IMG/VR virus record: IMGVR_UViG_3300015194_000001
Coordinates: 1-53,417 of that record
DNA from: a virus
Length of the DNA stretch: 53,417 bases
Strand: one strand, 5' to 3'
Below, one piece after another: positions 6,599 through 14,462 of this stretch. A program made the translations under genes and the position numbers. The notes below the pieces were generated by a model. That model was not told the DNA's origin. It saw nothing but the letters and a program-made list of their open reading frames with translations, and made no database searches. Every line of letters begins with the position of its first letter. Within the stretch, counting starts at the first letter, position 1.

Positions 6599-8687
6599 GT
6601 CTCTGACACTCAGCAACTTTCGCAAGCATGCGAATCTGCACATCGACTTCAGCCAAGGCTTGATCGCGATCCGCGGCGCCAACGAGGCAGGCAAGACGAC
6701 GATTCAGGAAGCGATCTGCTACGCGCTCTTCGGTGTGAAGGGCCTGCGCCAGTCGCTGGTCGACGTCGTGACTTACGGCATGCCGGAGTCGGCGCTGAAG
6801 GTGTCGCTCATGCTGAGCGACGGCACAGCAATCACGCGCAGCAAGAGCGGCGCAGAGATCACGAACACCGGCGTGCTGTGCACTGGCCAGAAGGAGTGCA
6901 CGCGGTGGGTGGAGAAGCGCCTCGGCTGCGACGCTGACGTTGCGAGCCAACTCATGCTCGCAAGCCAGGCAAGGCTGCAGGGTGCGCTGGCCGGCAACGA
7001 GGCGGTGTCCCTGATCGAGACGCTTGCGGACTTCGATCTCATCGACCGCGTCGTTGGCCTGATCCAGAACAAGCTGCTGACCGGCAACACCACGACGGCT
7101 GAGGATGTGCTGGCGTCGCGCGAGGCGCAGCTGGCCGAGCTGCCGACAGCGCCGATCGACACGGCCGGCGCCGAGCTCGCAGTGTTCGCGCTGAACGAGC
7201 AGATGGGCACGCAATACTTCACGCAGAAGGAGCTATCAAACCAGCTGCAGGCCCTCGACATCGCCGCCGCCCGCCGCTTCATGGTGGACCTGGCCGCGGC
7301 CAAGCGCGATCTGCACGGTCTCGACCGGCAAGTCCTCGATCTTGGCGACGTGGTCGAGCGTCCGATCCCTGACCCCGCCGCGCCGCTCGAGCAGATCGAC
7401 GTGTGGCGACGCGAGCTGATGGGGTTGAAGGATGCGGCGGCGCGGCGGGAGGCCTTCTCAAAGCTGCAGGCACTGGCGCTGGCCGAGCCTGATGTCACAT
7501 GGGACGGATCGGCGCAGAGCTTTCGCGACGAGATCGCCGCCGTAGCACTCGGTATGGAAAGCAAAGCGGCTGACCGTGCAATCGCACAGCGCCAGATGGA
7601 CGCAGCAGCCGCACGCAAGATCACCGAGACCGCGTGCGCCTTCTGCGGTAAGGATCTCACTGATGTGCCTGAAGTAATTCGGCGCAATGTCGAGGCTGAC
7701 GCTGCATACGCATTGGCAAAAAAGCACTACGATGGATTCTCGACTGCTTATCTGGATAAGCAGGCCGAGTGGCGTGACCTGCATAGCGTGGACCAAAAGG
7801 CACACGAATACGAGTCTGCTCTCAATCGCTACGCAGCATTCATCATCAAGATCGACGACCGCTACCCCTTCCGGTGGCAGTGGCTCGGCGAGCCACCGGC
7901 CACCAGCGAGGCGGTCCCCGACTACAACGCCATGATCAGGGCAGCCGAGACCGCGCACGCGGCCTACAACCAGGCGCTGGGCGCGCGCAACGCGGCGCTG
8001 CAGCAGCTGAGCGCCCTGAAGGAGCACTACGACGCCCTGACGGCGACGCTGGCCTCCGCGCTGGCCGATGAGCCTGCCAAGGCCGAGGCGATCCGCGCCG
8101 GCGAGCAGCTCGAGCGCGAGATCTCCGACCTTGGCCGCAGGGTCGAGAGCACCAAGCTCGAGCTCCAGGACGCGCGCTTCCGGCTGGAACGGCTACAGAC
8201 GCAGGAAGCAGCGAGAGTGACCGCTTACACCACGGTCAAGGACCAGGTCGGGCACGCCCTGAAACAGCTGCGCGATCTGCGCTGGAACAACGCCCTGCTC
8301 AAGCGGGTGCGCGCCGCCCGGCCTGCGATCGCGGACAAGCTCTGGACGATCGTCCTGGCCTCCGTGGGGAACCAGTTCTCACAGATCCGCGGCGTGCAGT
8401 CTGTCATCACCCGCGCCGACAATGGCTTCAAATGCGATGGCCAGGAAGTACAGGGACTGTCAGGCTCCACGCTCGACGCTCTCGGCCTGGCAATTCGTAT
8501 CGCCTTGACCAAGACATTTCTGCCAAACTCTCGGTTCATGATGCTAGACGAGCCCGGCGCCGCTTGCGATGATGAGCGCGAGGGCAACATGCTGGGACTG
8601 ATCGCAGCCAGTGACTTTGATCAAGTGCTTCTCGTCACGCACTCTTCGATCGCCGACTCCTTTGCTTCACAGGTGGTGTCACTATGA
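6591..8687 (+). CDS. SbcC/Rad50-like ATPase with zinc hook
   Basis: A 698-residue SMC-type ATPase. The N-terminus has the family strand MFKSLTLSNFRKHANLHIDF, then Walker A GANEAGKTT at residues 29-37 and the Q-loop region. A long coiled coil is interrupted near residue 350 by CAFC, the CxxC zinc hook that dimerises two molecules. The C-terminal lobe has the signature-like LSGSTLDALGLAIRIAL near 623 and Walker B FMMLDEP near 648. It is shorter than host SbcC and comparable to phage gp46-type proteins. With the SbcD-like protein it should process DNA ends for recombination-dependent replication. Confidence 0.92.
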   Translation: MFKSLTLSNFRKHANLHIDFSQGLIAIRGANEAGKTTIQEAICYALFGVKGLRQSLVDVVTYGMPESALKVSLMLSDGTAITRSKSGAEITNTGVLCTGQKECTRWVEKRLGCDADVASQLMLASQARLQGALAGNEAVSLIETLADFDLIDRVVGLIQNKLLTGNTTTAEDVLASREAQLAELPTAPIDTAGAELAVFALNEQMGTQYFTQKELSNQLQALDIAAARRFMVDLAAAKRDLHGLDRQVLDLGDVVERPIPDPAAPLEQIDVWRRELMGLKDAAARREAFSKLQALALAEPDVTWDGSAQSFRDEIAAVALGMESKAADRAIAQRQMDAAAARKITETACAFCGKDLTDVPEVIRRNVEADAAYALAKKHYDGFSTAYLDKQAEWRDLHSVDQKAHEYESALNRYAAFIIKIDDRYPFRWQWLGEPPATSEAVPDYNAMIRAAETAHAAYNQALGARNAALQQLSALKEHYDALTATLASALADEPAKAEAIRAGEQLEREISDLGRRVESTKLELQDARFRLERLQTQEAARVTAYTTVKDQVGHALKQLRDLRWNNALLKRVRAARPAIADKLWTIVLASVGNQFSQIRGVQSVITRADNGFKCDGQEVQGLSGSTLDALGLAIRIALTKTFLPNSRFMMLDEPGAACDDEREGNMLGLIAASDFDQVLLVTHSSIADSFASQVVSL

Positions 8688-8908
8688 ACTTTCTCCTCGA
8701 ATGGAAAGTCATCCTCGCAGCGCAGCTGTACTGGCCTGCGTTCTTCATCACTGAGCTTGTGCAGAAGGACATCGTCGGTGCGGTCGCCATCGGTCTTGCT
8801 ACAGTGTTCCTCGCGTGGGCTGCCATCTGGCTCGTCGAGTTCGGACCTGTAGGTCGCAACCGATGGGTCCAGCAGCACCTGCACGTGCATCCGCACATCG
8901 AGCTATGA
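8684..8908 (+). CDS. Small membrane protein
   Basis: A 74-residue protein with two hydrophobic stretches (about residues 8-24 and 29-52, the latter VGAVAIGLATVFLAWAAIWLVEF) and a basic, His-rich tail. The start overlaps the stop of the SbcC-like gene by ATGA. No family recognised. It may anchor part of the replication machinery or be unrelated. Confidence 0.6.
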   Translation: MNFLLEWKVILAAQLYWPAFFITELVQKDIVGAVAIGLATVFLAWAAIWLVEFGPVGRNRWVQQHLHVHPHIEL

Positions 8909-9060
8909 CGCTGGTCGAGACGAGCACGGGACGCCTCGTCGTCCTGCTCAGCCTGCCGGGCGAGGATCCGGTGCGCTTTCGCTACGTGGATGACTTGACA
9001 ACGCGCACGATGTCGCTCATCCAGTTCACCAGCAACGGCTGGTTCGTGGCGGCCGCATGA
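8905..9060 (+). CDS. Small hypothetical protein
   Basis: A 51-residue protein, predicted beta-rich (TGRLVVLLSLPGEDPVRFRYVDD). The start at 8905 overlaps the previous stop by ATGA and its stop overlaps the next start, so it fits the tight operon spacing. No family recognised. Longer forms in the same frame would overlap the membrane-protein gene and are not supported. Confidence 0.55.
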   Translation: MTLVETSTGRLVVLLSLPGEDPVRFRYVDDLTTRTMSLIQFTSNGWFVAAA

Positions 9061-9317
9061 GCGAGCTTCAGGAGATCGTCAATCGCCTTGCGGTGTTGCC
9101 GCTTGTGCGCTACTGCCAAATCACCGGCGAGAACGCCAACGCGATTCACCAGCGCCGCCACCGCGGCGTGTGGGTCGTTGGCCGCGAGCTCCTCAAGCCC
9201 GAGGGCGGCGACTACTGGGTCGATCTAGTGGCCGTGCAGGACTGGGTCAAGGAACGCACTGGTCAAACGGTCGCGGCCCTCGTCGAGGGCCGCGTGAAGG
9301 AAGAGACGAAGCTCTAG
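9057..9317 (+). CDS. Excisionase (Xis)-like DNA-binding protein
   Basis: An 86-residue protein with the layout of small Xis-type winged-helix proteins: LVRYCQITGENANAIHQRRHRGVW, where the helix-turn-helix has the typical TG-x-x-x-x-AIHQRRxxGxW pattern, then a wing (YWVDLVAVQDWVKE). Such proteins help integrase during excision or act as small transcription factors. No integrase was recognised in the window, so a regulatory role is equally likely. It is the last gene of the plus-strand operon and overlaps the end of the converging DUF1996 gene by 4 bases. Confidence 0.7.
   Translation: MSELQEIVNRLAVLPLVRYCQITGENANAIHQRRHRGVWVVGRELLKPEGGDYWVDLVAVQDWVKERTGQTVAALVEGRVKEETKL
9272..9294. repeat. 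10-bp inverted repeat at the convergent gene junction
   Basis: CGCGGCCCTC, a 3-base loop GTC, then GAGGGCCGCG, perfectly paired. It lies in the 3' end of the Xis-like gene, just before the plus- and minus-strand transcription units meet at 9314-9317. No T-run follows on either strand, so it is not a standard intrinsic terminator. It could still hinder read-through or stabilise mRNA ends. Confidence 0.6.
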
Positions 9318-10975
9318 TTGCCGTTGAACGAGTTCATGGTGTGGCCGTTGCCGAGCATGTGCGCTTGGCAGTCGAGCAATGGGTGGATGCAGCCGTCGAG
9401 GAACCTCTTCTGAATGTCCAGCGGGATCGCGCCGAAGTAGTCGGCGTGCATCGAGACACCCGGCTTGACGATCCGACCATCGGACAAAACGATGTCACCG
9501 GGCTCTTTCAAGCTCGCATCCTGTGGCTTGTCGCTCGACAGCACCCACCGACCCGGGTCGTCGTTCGGTCCAATGGTCGTGATGACCAGCACTGCCACTT
9601 GCGGCAGCAAGATTGGATGATCCGGCATACAGCCGTTCGGCAGGATGTTCGCGGGCCACGGGCTCGGCGGGTAGGCCATGTGCGAGCCGTCAGGCTTGTA
9701 CAGGTTCACACCATCCCAGCAGTTCGCTGCGACGGCCGTCATCCACACCTCATGCCCCACGCCGCATTGAGCAAGAGTCGGGATGCGGTGAACGCCACCC
9801 GTGAAGGGCTCCGAGCTGTCGCTGGCAACAGCGATGCCATCGCACGAAAAGCCCGCGACACCCCATCGCGTGTAGCTGGTCGCGCTCGGGCCGCCAATCA
9901 CCATCTTCAAGCCGATCGGCACAGCCTGCACGGACGGGCCATCGGTCCAAGCCCCTTTCTTGTAGTAGACGATCACATCTCGCCCCGGACGTACTGTGTT
10001 GTCTTTGGTGTCGACCATCACAGGCGTCCACACTGCGCTGCAACTCACCGAGCCGCCGCGAAATGTCGATTCACAGTCAGCAAGCAGGGACGCGCTTGTG
10101 CTGTCCTTGTTGACGTTGACATTGCCGAAGAACTGGTGAAGGTGCGCAGTGTTGTCCTCGCCGGGGTGGACGATCGGATCGAACCAACCTAGCTTCGCGC
10201 GATACGCGACGTTGCGGAACGCGCCCGTGCCGTCGATGCTCGGACCGGGCCAATTGCAACCCGGCACCTTGTCGGCGGCGGTCTTGCAGTCGAAGTCGAC
10301 GGGCGGCGTGACGAGGATCTCGCGTGAGCCCGGCGTTACGGAAAGGTCAAAGCTCTTCTCGGCGATACCTGGCCAACCCGCATGCATGGTAGGTGGCGGC
10401 GGTGCAGGTGGGCATGCAGTCGCGGGCATCGTCGCCGGCGCCCAGTCCGTCACCTTCCAGTAGACCGGCGGCGTCGCAGGCACGTAGTCGCGAGTCTGCT
10501 GCCACGTCGCGCCGGGAGCAGAGCCAGCAGGGCACGACATCGACCTGAACTCGTCCTGCGGCTTGGGTGGCACGACCGGAGGCGGGCAATCACCCAGCGC
10601 TGGACTGACCGGCAGCCAGACGCCAGGCGCCCAGTAGACCGGCGCGGGTGCGCTGGCATAGGTGCGAGTCTGCTTGAACGTCGAGTCCGGCGTAGCACCA
10701 GGCGATGGGCACAGCCTCTGTCGGGTGTCATCTGCAGGCTTGGGCGGGATCGGCTTTTTCAGCGAAATCTTCGTGCTGGTCTGGCAGTAGAACGTCGCCT
10801 CCAGACCGAACGACTTGGCTTTGGCAAGGCAGTCGGGGTAGCTCGGTGTGCTGCTCAGCTTTCTCAACCCTTGGTACAGGTCGAAGGTACCGGGCGTCTC
10901 TGTGACGACCATCTGTGCGGTTGCAGCCAGCGGAATGAGGAATGCTGCGATCGCAGCGAGGAGGTGTTTCATCAT
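9314..10975 (-). CDS. Secreted DUF1996-domain protein
   Basis: A 553-residue protein with a signal peptide (MMKHLLAAIAAFLIPLAATAQ). Two similar Pro-rich modules of about 60 residues follow (DDTRQRLCPSPGATPDSTFKQTRTY and DEFRSMSCPAGSAPGATWQQTRDY segments, each leading to PVYW). The rest matches the landmarks of DUF1996: AHLHQFFGN, CWDGVNL, SHMAYPPSPWP, PDHPILLP and HADYFGAI. DUF1996 is best known from secreted proteins of fungi and actinobacteria; its activity is unknown. It is the last gene of the late cluster, directly after Rz/Rz1, so it should be expressed at lysis time. Many conserved His/Asp residues suggest metal or carbohydrate binding, but this is inference. Confidence 0.75.
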   Translation of the reverse strand: MMKHLLAAIAAFLIPLAATAQMVVTETPGTFDLYQGLRKLSSTPSYPDCLAKAKSFGLEATFYCQTSTKISLKKPIPPKPADDTRQRLCPSPGATPDSTFKQTRTYASAPAPVYWAPGVWLPVSPALGDCPPPVVPPKPQDEFRSMSCPAGSAPGATWQQTRDYVPATPPVYWKVTDWAPATMPATACPPAPPPPTMHAGWPGIAEKSFDLSVTPGSREILVTPPVDFDCKTAADKVPGCNWPGPSIDGTGAFRNVAYRAKLGWFDPIVHPGEDNTAHLHQFFGNVNVNKDSTSASLLADCESTFRGGSVSCSAVWTPVMVDTKDNTVRPGRDVIVYYKKGAWTDGPSVQAVPIGLKMVIGGPSATSYTRWGVAGFSCDGIAVASDSSEPFTGGVHRIPTLAQCGVGHEVWMTAVAANCWDGVNLYKPDGSHMAYPPSPWPANILPNGCMPDHPILLPQVAVLVITTIGPNDDPGRWVLSSDKPQDASLKEPGDIVLSDGRIVKPGVSMHADYFGAIPLDIQKRFLDGCIHPLLDCQAHMLGNGHTMNSFNGN

Positions 10976-11472
10976 GGCGGTGCTACTTCGTGAGAAGAGG
11001 ATTGAGGGTCAGGGCTTTCACCAGCGAGCTGTGGAGCTTGGCGCAGGCGACCAAAGAATCTCGCGAGTCCAGATAGGCCTGTGCCAGATCCTCGTTGGTC
11101 TGGAGCACTGGCGGCACTGGGCGCTGGCACGGCGCTGTCAGCGACGGCGGGATCCTCACCGGGAGCGGAGGCGGCGAGTTGGTCGCGCACCCCAGCAGGA
11201 ATGGGAGTGGCAGCCCACACAGGATCAGCTTTGAGCGCATCTGCGACCTTCCGGTTGCGGTAGACGATCTTCGCGGGCTGGACATCGGCCCAAGCCTGCC
11301 AATCGATCGCAGCATTCTCGGCCTTCTGATTGGCCGTGTCGATCAGCTTCACGGCTGCTACCTTGTCGGCTGCGATGACGCCAAGGTAGTGATCGCGAGT
11401 GAGCCACCAAGAGCTCGAGGCCGCGGCCGCTGCAATAGCGGCCGCGAGGATCAGCTGCAGCGTGCCGAACAC
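10972..11472 (-). CDS. Rz-like i-spanin
   Basis: A 166-residue inner-membrane spanin subunit. There is one N-terminal membrane helix (LQLILAAAIAAAAASSSWWL, residues 5-24), then a periplasmic helical part and a Pro/Ala/Ser-rich end. The strongest evidence is the Rz1-type lipoprotein gene nested inside it in another frame, the classical Rz/Rz1 layout. With Rz1 it would fuse the inner and outer membranes after the endolysin has acted. The 3' end overlaps the start of the DUF1996 gene by 4 bases. Confidence 0.82.
   Translation of the reverse strand: MFGTLQLILAAAIAAAAASSSWWLTRDHYLGVIAADKVAAVKLIDTANQKAENAAIDWQAWADVQPAKIVYRNRKVADALKADPVWAATPIPAGVRDQLAASAPGEDPAVADSAVPAPSAASAPDQRGSGTGLSGLARFFGRLRQAPQLAGESPDPQSSSHEVAPP
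10983..11240 (-). CDS. Rz1-like o-spanin lipoprotein, nested in Rz
   Basis: An 85-residue outer-membrane lipoprotein, wholly inside the Rz gene in a different frame. MRSKLILCGLPLPFLLGC gives a basic start, a hydrophobic stretch and a lipobox LLGC with the lipidated Cys at residue 18. It is followed by the Pro-rich stretch usual in Rz1 (NSPPPLPVRIPPSLTAPCQRP). The frame is open further upstream, but the start at 11240 is the one that creates a proper signal peptide. It should pair with the i-spanin to complete host lysis. Confidence 0.85.
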   Translation of the reverse strand: MRSKLILCGLPLPFLLGCATNSPPPLPVRIPPSLTAPCQRPVPPVLQTNEDLAQAYLDSRDSLVACAKLHSSLVKALTLNPLLTK

Positions 11473-11685
11473 TTACAGCTTCGTCTTGGTCTCGTCGACC
11501 GCGGCGCGCGCGCGAGCTTCAGCCGACTGGACGAAGGACGACGTCTTGTCGACGGCCGTGTTGCCGTAGACGTCAGCACGCGCAACTTCGTCGGGCCGGA
11601 TCTTGACCAGCTGCTTGCGGGCAAACCAGCCGACGAGCAAAGCGACGATGACGATGACGAGAAGAACGAGCGGATTGATCAGCAT
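11473..11685 (-). CDS. Small membrane protein in the lysis cassette
   Basis: A 70-residue protein with one strong N-terminal membrane helix (MLINPLVLLVIVIVALLVGW, residues 1-20) followed by an amphipathic charged helix. A GGAG site precedes the ATG. Its place between the holin candidate and Rz suggests a second holin, antiholin or other lysis factor; no family is recognised. The longer in-frame ORF has no supported start. Confidence 0.6.
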   Translation of the reverse strand: MLINPLVLLVIVIVALLVGWFARKQLVKIRPDEVARADVYGNTAVDKTSSFVQSAEARARAAVDETKTKL

Positions 11686-11722
11686 GTAAGCTCCAGATAA
11701 AAGATTGACAGAGAATCCGATC

Positions 11723-12031
11723 TTACATCGGGCCGCTGAGAGCCTTGTCGACTGCGTCGGCCTTGGCCGTCTCGATCTTTGCCTCGAGCTTGGGCTGCGG
11801 CCAGCCGTGTGCAGCGATGTAGGTGACGCCAAAGGCAATGAACGGGCCAAACTTGCCCAAGCCGAACGGCACTGCTGCGAAGAACGCAGCGTGATCGGTT
11901 TCGGTCATCATCGTCTGCCAGTAGACGACGATGCCACCCCACGCCGCCAGCACCCACACCGTGGAGTACTGGTACCAGGCCACCAGATTCAGTTTGGTCT
12001 TGCCCCACCAGCTCAGAATTTCCGTTCCCAT
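11723..12031 (-). CDS. Putative holin
   Basis: A 102-residue protein with hydrophobic stretches at about residues 22-41 (STVWVLAAWGGIVVYW) and 58-76 (GLGKFGPFIAFGVTYIAA), consistent with two membrane helices, and a charged C-terminal tail with Lys and Asp/Glu. A GAGGAG ribosome-binding site lies just before the ATG at 12031. It is directly downstream of the endolysin gene, and with a two-helix layout it is the best holin candidate. The family is not certain from sequence alone. Confidence 0.65.
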   Translation of the reverse strand: MGTEILSWWGKTKLNLVAWYQYSTVWVLAAWGGIVVYWQTMMTETDHAAFFAAVPFGLGKFGPFIAFGVTYIAAHGWPQPKLEAKIETAKADAVDKALSGPM

Positions 12032-12041
12032 ATTCGACTCC

Positions 12042-12671
12042 TCAGTCGGTTGCAAAAGAGAAACAATGATCGAACAGCTGGTGACGCTTGGCTGTTGCGT
12101 CGGCACTGTCGTACGGGTTGATCTTATGCGACACCGCGTCGATACCGCCAGTCGCAATCAGTGTGTTCAGGCCCTTGGCATACCAGAACCAAGTCGAGAT
12201 CCGAACAGCATCCGCCGGCACGGTGCGGGGCAGATTCGGGTTGTAGGTGTAGGCGGTGCCGAGATAGATGTCAGCGGCCTGGAAGTTGGCCTTGCCGGTG
12301 CACTGCAGCAAGCCGGAGCCTCGGAAGTCCCACCCGTCATTCGATGGTAGTGGCGCGTTGCCGAGATCCGCGCGGCCGCCGTAGACGAAGTTGGCCAGCT
12401 TCTGTGGCTTGCGCTCGTACTGTTGCGCGAGCGCAAGGGTCGGGAAGCGCCTGGGCCACACAGCCATCAGACGTGCGGCCGAGTAGCTCATGTTCTCTTC
12501 CATCTTCGTGAAGAACATCGACTCGTGCAGCGCCTCAGCGATGAAGCCCGACACCTGCAGGCGCGAGGTGATGCCACCATACTGGCAAGCCGCAGCCAGC
12601 GGCGCTGCGTAGACCGTGGCGATGTCGGGACGGACGCCGCACTGCGACAAGAACAGGGTCGTCGGGATCAC
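12042..12671 (-). CDS. Endolysin, GH19 (chitinase-type) muramidase
   Basis: A 209-residue peptidoglycan hydrolase of glycoside hydrolase family 19, cleaving the glycan backbone. GH19 landmarks are IAEALHESMFF with catalytic Glu50 after His49, EENMSYSAARL with the second acidic residue (Glu59) and Asn/Tyr, and NDGWDFRGSGLLQCTGKANF for the substrate cleft. No signal peptide or cell-wall binding domain is seen, so export depends on a holin. The start overlaps the upstream membrane-protein gene by 4 bases. Confidence 0.93.
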   Translation of the reverse strand: MIPTTLFLSQCGVRPDIATVYAAPLAAACQYGGITSRLQVSGFIAEALHESMFFTKMEENMSYSAARLMAVWPRRFPTLALAQQYERKPQKLANFVYGGRADLGNAPLPSNDGWDFRGSGLLQCTGKANFQAADIYLGTAYTYNPNLPRTVPADAVRISTWFWYAKGLNTLIATGGIDAVSHKINPYDSADATAKRHQLFDHCFSFATD

Positions 12672-13162
12672 GGAGCATCTTTCTGCACGTCTTCAACAAC
12701 CTGAAATGTCTTCGATCGCCAGGGCACGAGGTAGTTGTGATACTTCGTCCGAACGTCGGATAGGCCTTCGAAGTGATAGTGCGCAAGCGGGACGGTTGCC
12801 GGCACCTTGTTCGCTTCACTCACCTCCGTCCAGCAACCCGCGTCCAGCTGAATCGCCGAGTTGCCAGGCAGGTTGACTGGCAGCGCATGAGGATCATCGT
12901 CATTGATCATGCGCGTGCTGAAGGTATAGATGTGCACAGTGCTGTCGCTGTTGCACCGCTCGATCTTCATCGGCGCGCTGTGACCGGCGCGAACAGCTGA
13001 CTCCATCATGTCGAATGGCAGGTTTGGGTAGCTCAGCCAAGGGATGTCATTCGCTTCTGCCTCGCGCGCGGAGCTGTAGAAATGCCAGCCCGCAAAGCCA
13101 ATCACGAACAGGCCAACGAGGTTGGCCCACAGCAATGTGTTGCGAAGCGAAGTACTGAACAT
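12668..13162 (-). CDS. Single-pass membrane protein, unknown function
   Basis: A 164-residue protein with one N-terminal membrane helix (LLWANLVGLFVIGFAGWHFY, residues 9-28) and a soluble, probably periplasmic domain of about 130 residues with two cysteines (CNSD, CWTE). It precedes the endolysin gene with an ATGA overlap, so it belongs to the lysis block or the end of the tail block. No family recognised; a lysis regulator or superinfection factor is possible. Confidence 0.6.
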   Translation of the reverse strand: MFSTSLRNTLLWANLVGLFVIGFAGWHFYSSAREAEANDIPWLSYPNLPFDMMESAVRAGHSAPMKIERCNSDSTVHIYTFSTRMINDDDPHALPVNLPGNSAIQLDAGCWTEVSEANKVPATVPLAHYHFEGLSDVRTKYHNYLVPWRSKTFQVVEDVQKDAP

Positions 13163-13163
13163 T

Positions 13164-13556
13164 TCAATGCCCTGGAGGAGGTCCGCCGTGCGTCACGAAA
13201 TACCACAGCGTGTAGAGCGCAGTAATCGGAACGGCGAGTACGCCAAAGAATTTGATAAGGGTTACGAGAAGTTTGCCGCCGCTGATGATCGTCAGAATCT
13301 GCGACGTCATCTCGTTGTTTTTCTTCTGATCAGTTTCGATAGTGGTGACTTGACCCTTCAAGCCACCAACAATGCGGTGCAAGTCTTCAACGTGGCCCTT
13401 CAGGGCAAAGAGCCGAGTGTCCGTCAAGTTCCCGATGGCCCGGCGCTCTTGCCGTGCGTTGTCGGCGAGCCGATCGGCTTGATGCCGTCCGGTCTCAGCG
13501 TCAGCTTGCCAAGGTCCACTCTCGTCGAAGCCTTCGATGTGAATCGGATCCGTCAT
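13164..13556 (-). CDS. Coiled-coil membrane protein, XhlA/holin-like
   Basis: A 130-residue protein with a polar helical N-terminal region with heptad character (LFALKGHVEDLHRIVGGLKG then VTTIETDQKKNNEM), followed by one C-terminal membrane helix (LVTLIKFFGVLAVPITALYTLWYF, about residues 96-120). This N-coil, C-helix layout resembles haemolysin XhlA-type phage proteins that work with holins. The assignment is tentative and rests on topology and on its place just upstream of the lysis genes. Confidence 0.55.
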   Translation of the reverse strand: MTDPIHIEGFDESGPWQADAETGRHQADRLADNARQERRAIGNLTDTRLFALKGHVEDLHRIVGGLKGQVTTIETDQKKNNEMTSQILTIISGGKLLVTLIKFFGVLAVPITALYTLWYFVTHGGPPPGH

Positions 13557-13565
13557 CCAGCAACC

Positions 13566-14450
13566 TCATGCAATCGTGATCGTCCAGGTACCCGCGGCAT
13601 GAGTTTGCGGACTGCTAGCCGCAGCTACTGATCGAGCACCGCCGCTCAGCAGGTTCCAGAATAGCAGATTACCTCCTGTGAGTGAATCGAAAACTCCCTC
13701 GGAATTCGGCGAAAGCCACGACTCAGTAGGCGTCGGAAATGCCACCACGAGGTTGTTGGAGATAACGCCGCCGGTACCTCCACTGCCTACAGCCGCTGTC
13801 GTCGTGCCGGCTGTAAGGGTATTGCTGAAGCCAAGCAGACTGAACGGAATCGACTGACGCGAGTAGCTCGGGCCATTGACTTCGACACCACCTCCTGCAT
13901 TCGTTGGCGCAGTCGTGAAGAGCGCGAAGTAGGCATTGGCGGGGAAGGTGAATGCCTGGTTGCGAAACCACAGGTCAACGAACTTGTTGACGAGGTAGTC
14001 GCTGGATCCCTTGGATGCGTCGCCGATGCCGACAGTGCAGACGATCGCACCTGCTGCCAGAGATACGGGCACACCAGAGCCAATCACGATTGCCGTGATC
14101 GGATGGAACGACAGCACATTGCCGGCGCTGACGGCGTCGCAGATGATGATGAAGTTCGCCGTGCCCCACGCCGCTCCTGATGTCCCGAAGGAGATCGGGT
14201 TGCTGTTGCTGGTCTGATGCGTGGTGCCGTTGCTCGCAAGCGTGGAGCCGCTACCTTGCGTGCCGGAGAAGTTGGTGAGGCTGCGCATGTAGGGCTGACG
14301 TGCGTAGCCTGAGCCTGCGAGCTCGGTGAGCGAGCCGTCAGTTGCCGCTGAAGCCAGGCCGATGTAGAAGCTGCCGGGCAGCGATGCGAGGCCCTGACCG
14401 CGCACCCAGTCAGCGATCAGGTTCTCAGCGACGTCTGTGAAATTGCTCAT
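13566..14450 (-). CDS. Tail fibre-like protein with two copies of a fibre domain
   Basis: A 294-residue virion protein made of two related halves. Each starts with a strand like FYIGLASAAT or AYFALFTTAPT, then GYARQPY or SYSRQSI, and later a WGTANF...DAVSAGNVLSF or SWLSPN...DSLTGGNLLFW segment. This is a common phage fibre domain (LYVGLHTADP...GYAR...FD..TGGNLLFWG pattern). A third copy of this domain forms the protein at 44351-44788. It follows the gpJ-like gene, a typical fibre position, and has a GGAGAA ribosome-binding site. Host-receptor binding is likely but unproven. Confidence 0.72.
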   Translation of the reverse strand: MSNFTDVAENLIADWVRGQGLASLPGSFYIGLASAATDGSLTELAGSGYARQPYMRSLTNFSGTQGSGSTLASNGTTHQTSNSNPISFGTSGAAWGTANFIIICDAVSAGNVLSFHPITAIVIGSGVPVSLAAGAIVCTVGIGDASKGSSDYLVNKFVDLWFRNQAFTFPANAYFALFTTAPTNAGGGVEVNGPSYSRQSIPFSLLGFSNTLTAGTTTAAVGSGGTGGVISNNLVVAFPTPTESWLSPNSEGVFDSLTGGNLLFWNLLSGGARSVAAASSPQTHAAGTWTITIA

Positions 14451-14462
14451 CTGGTTCTCCGA

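Noticed and set aside
9170-10192. Long plus-strand frame opposite the DUF1996 gene
   Set aside because: The translation is Arg/His/Val-rich without family features, while the minus strand gives a signal peptide and domain landmarks. It is a shadow.
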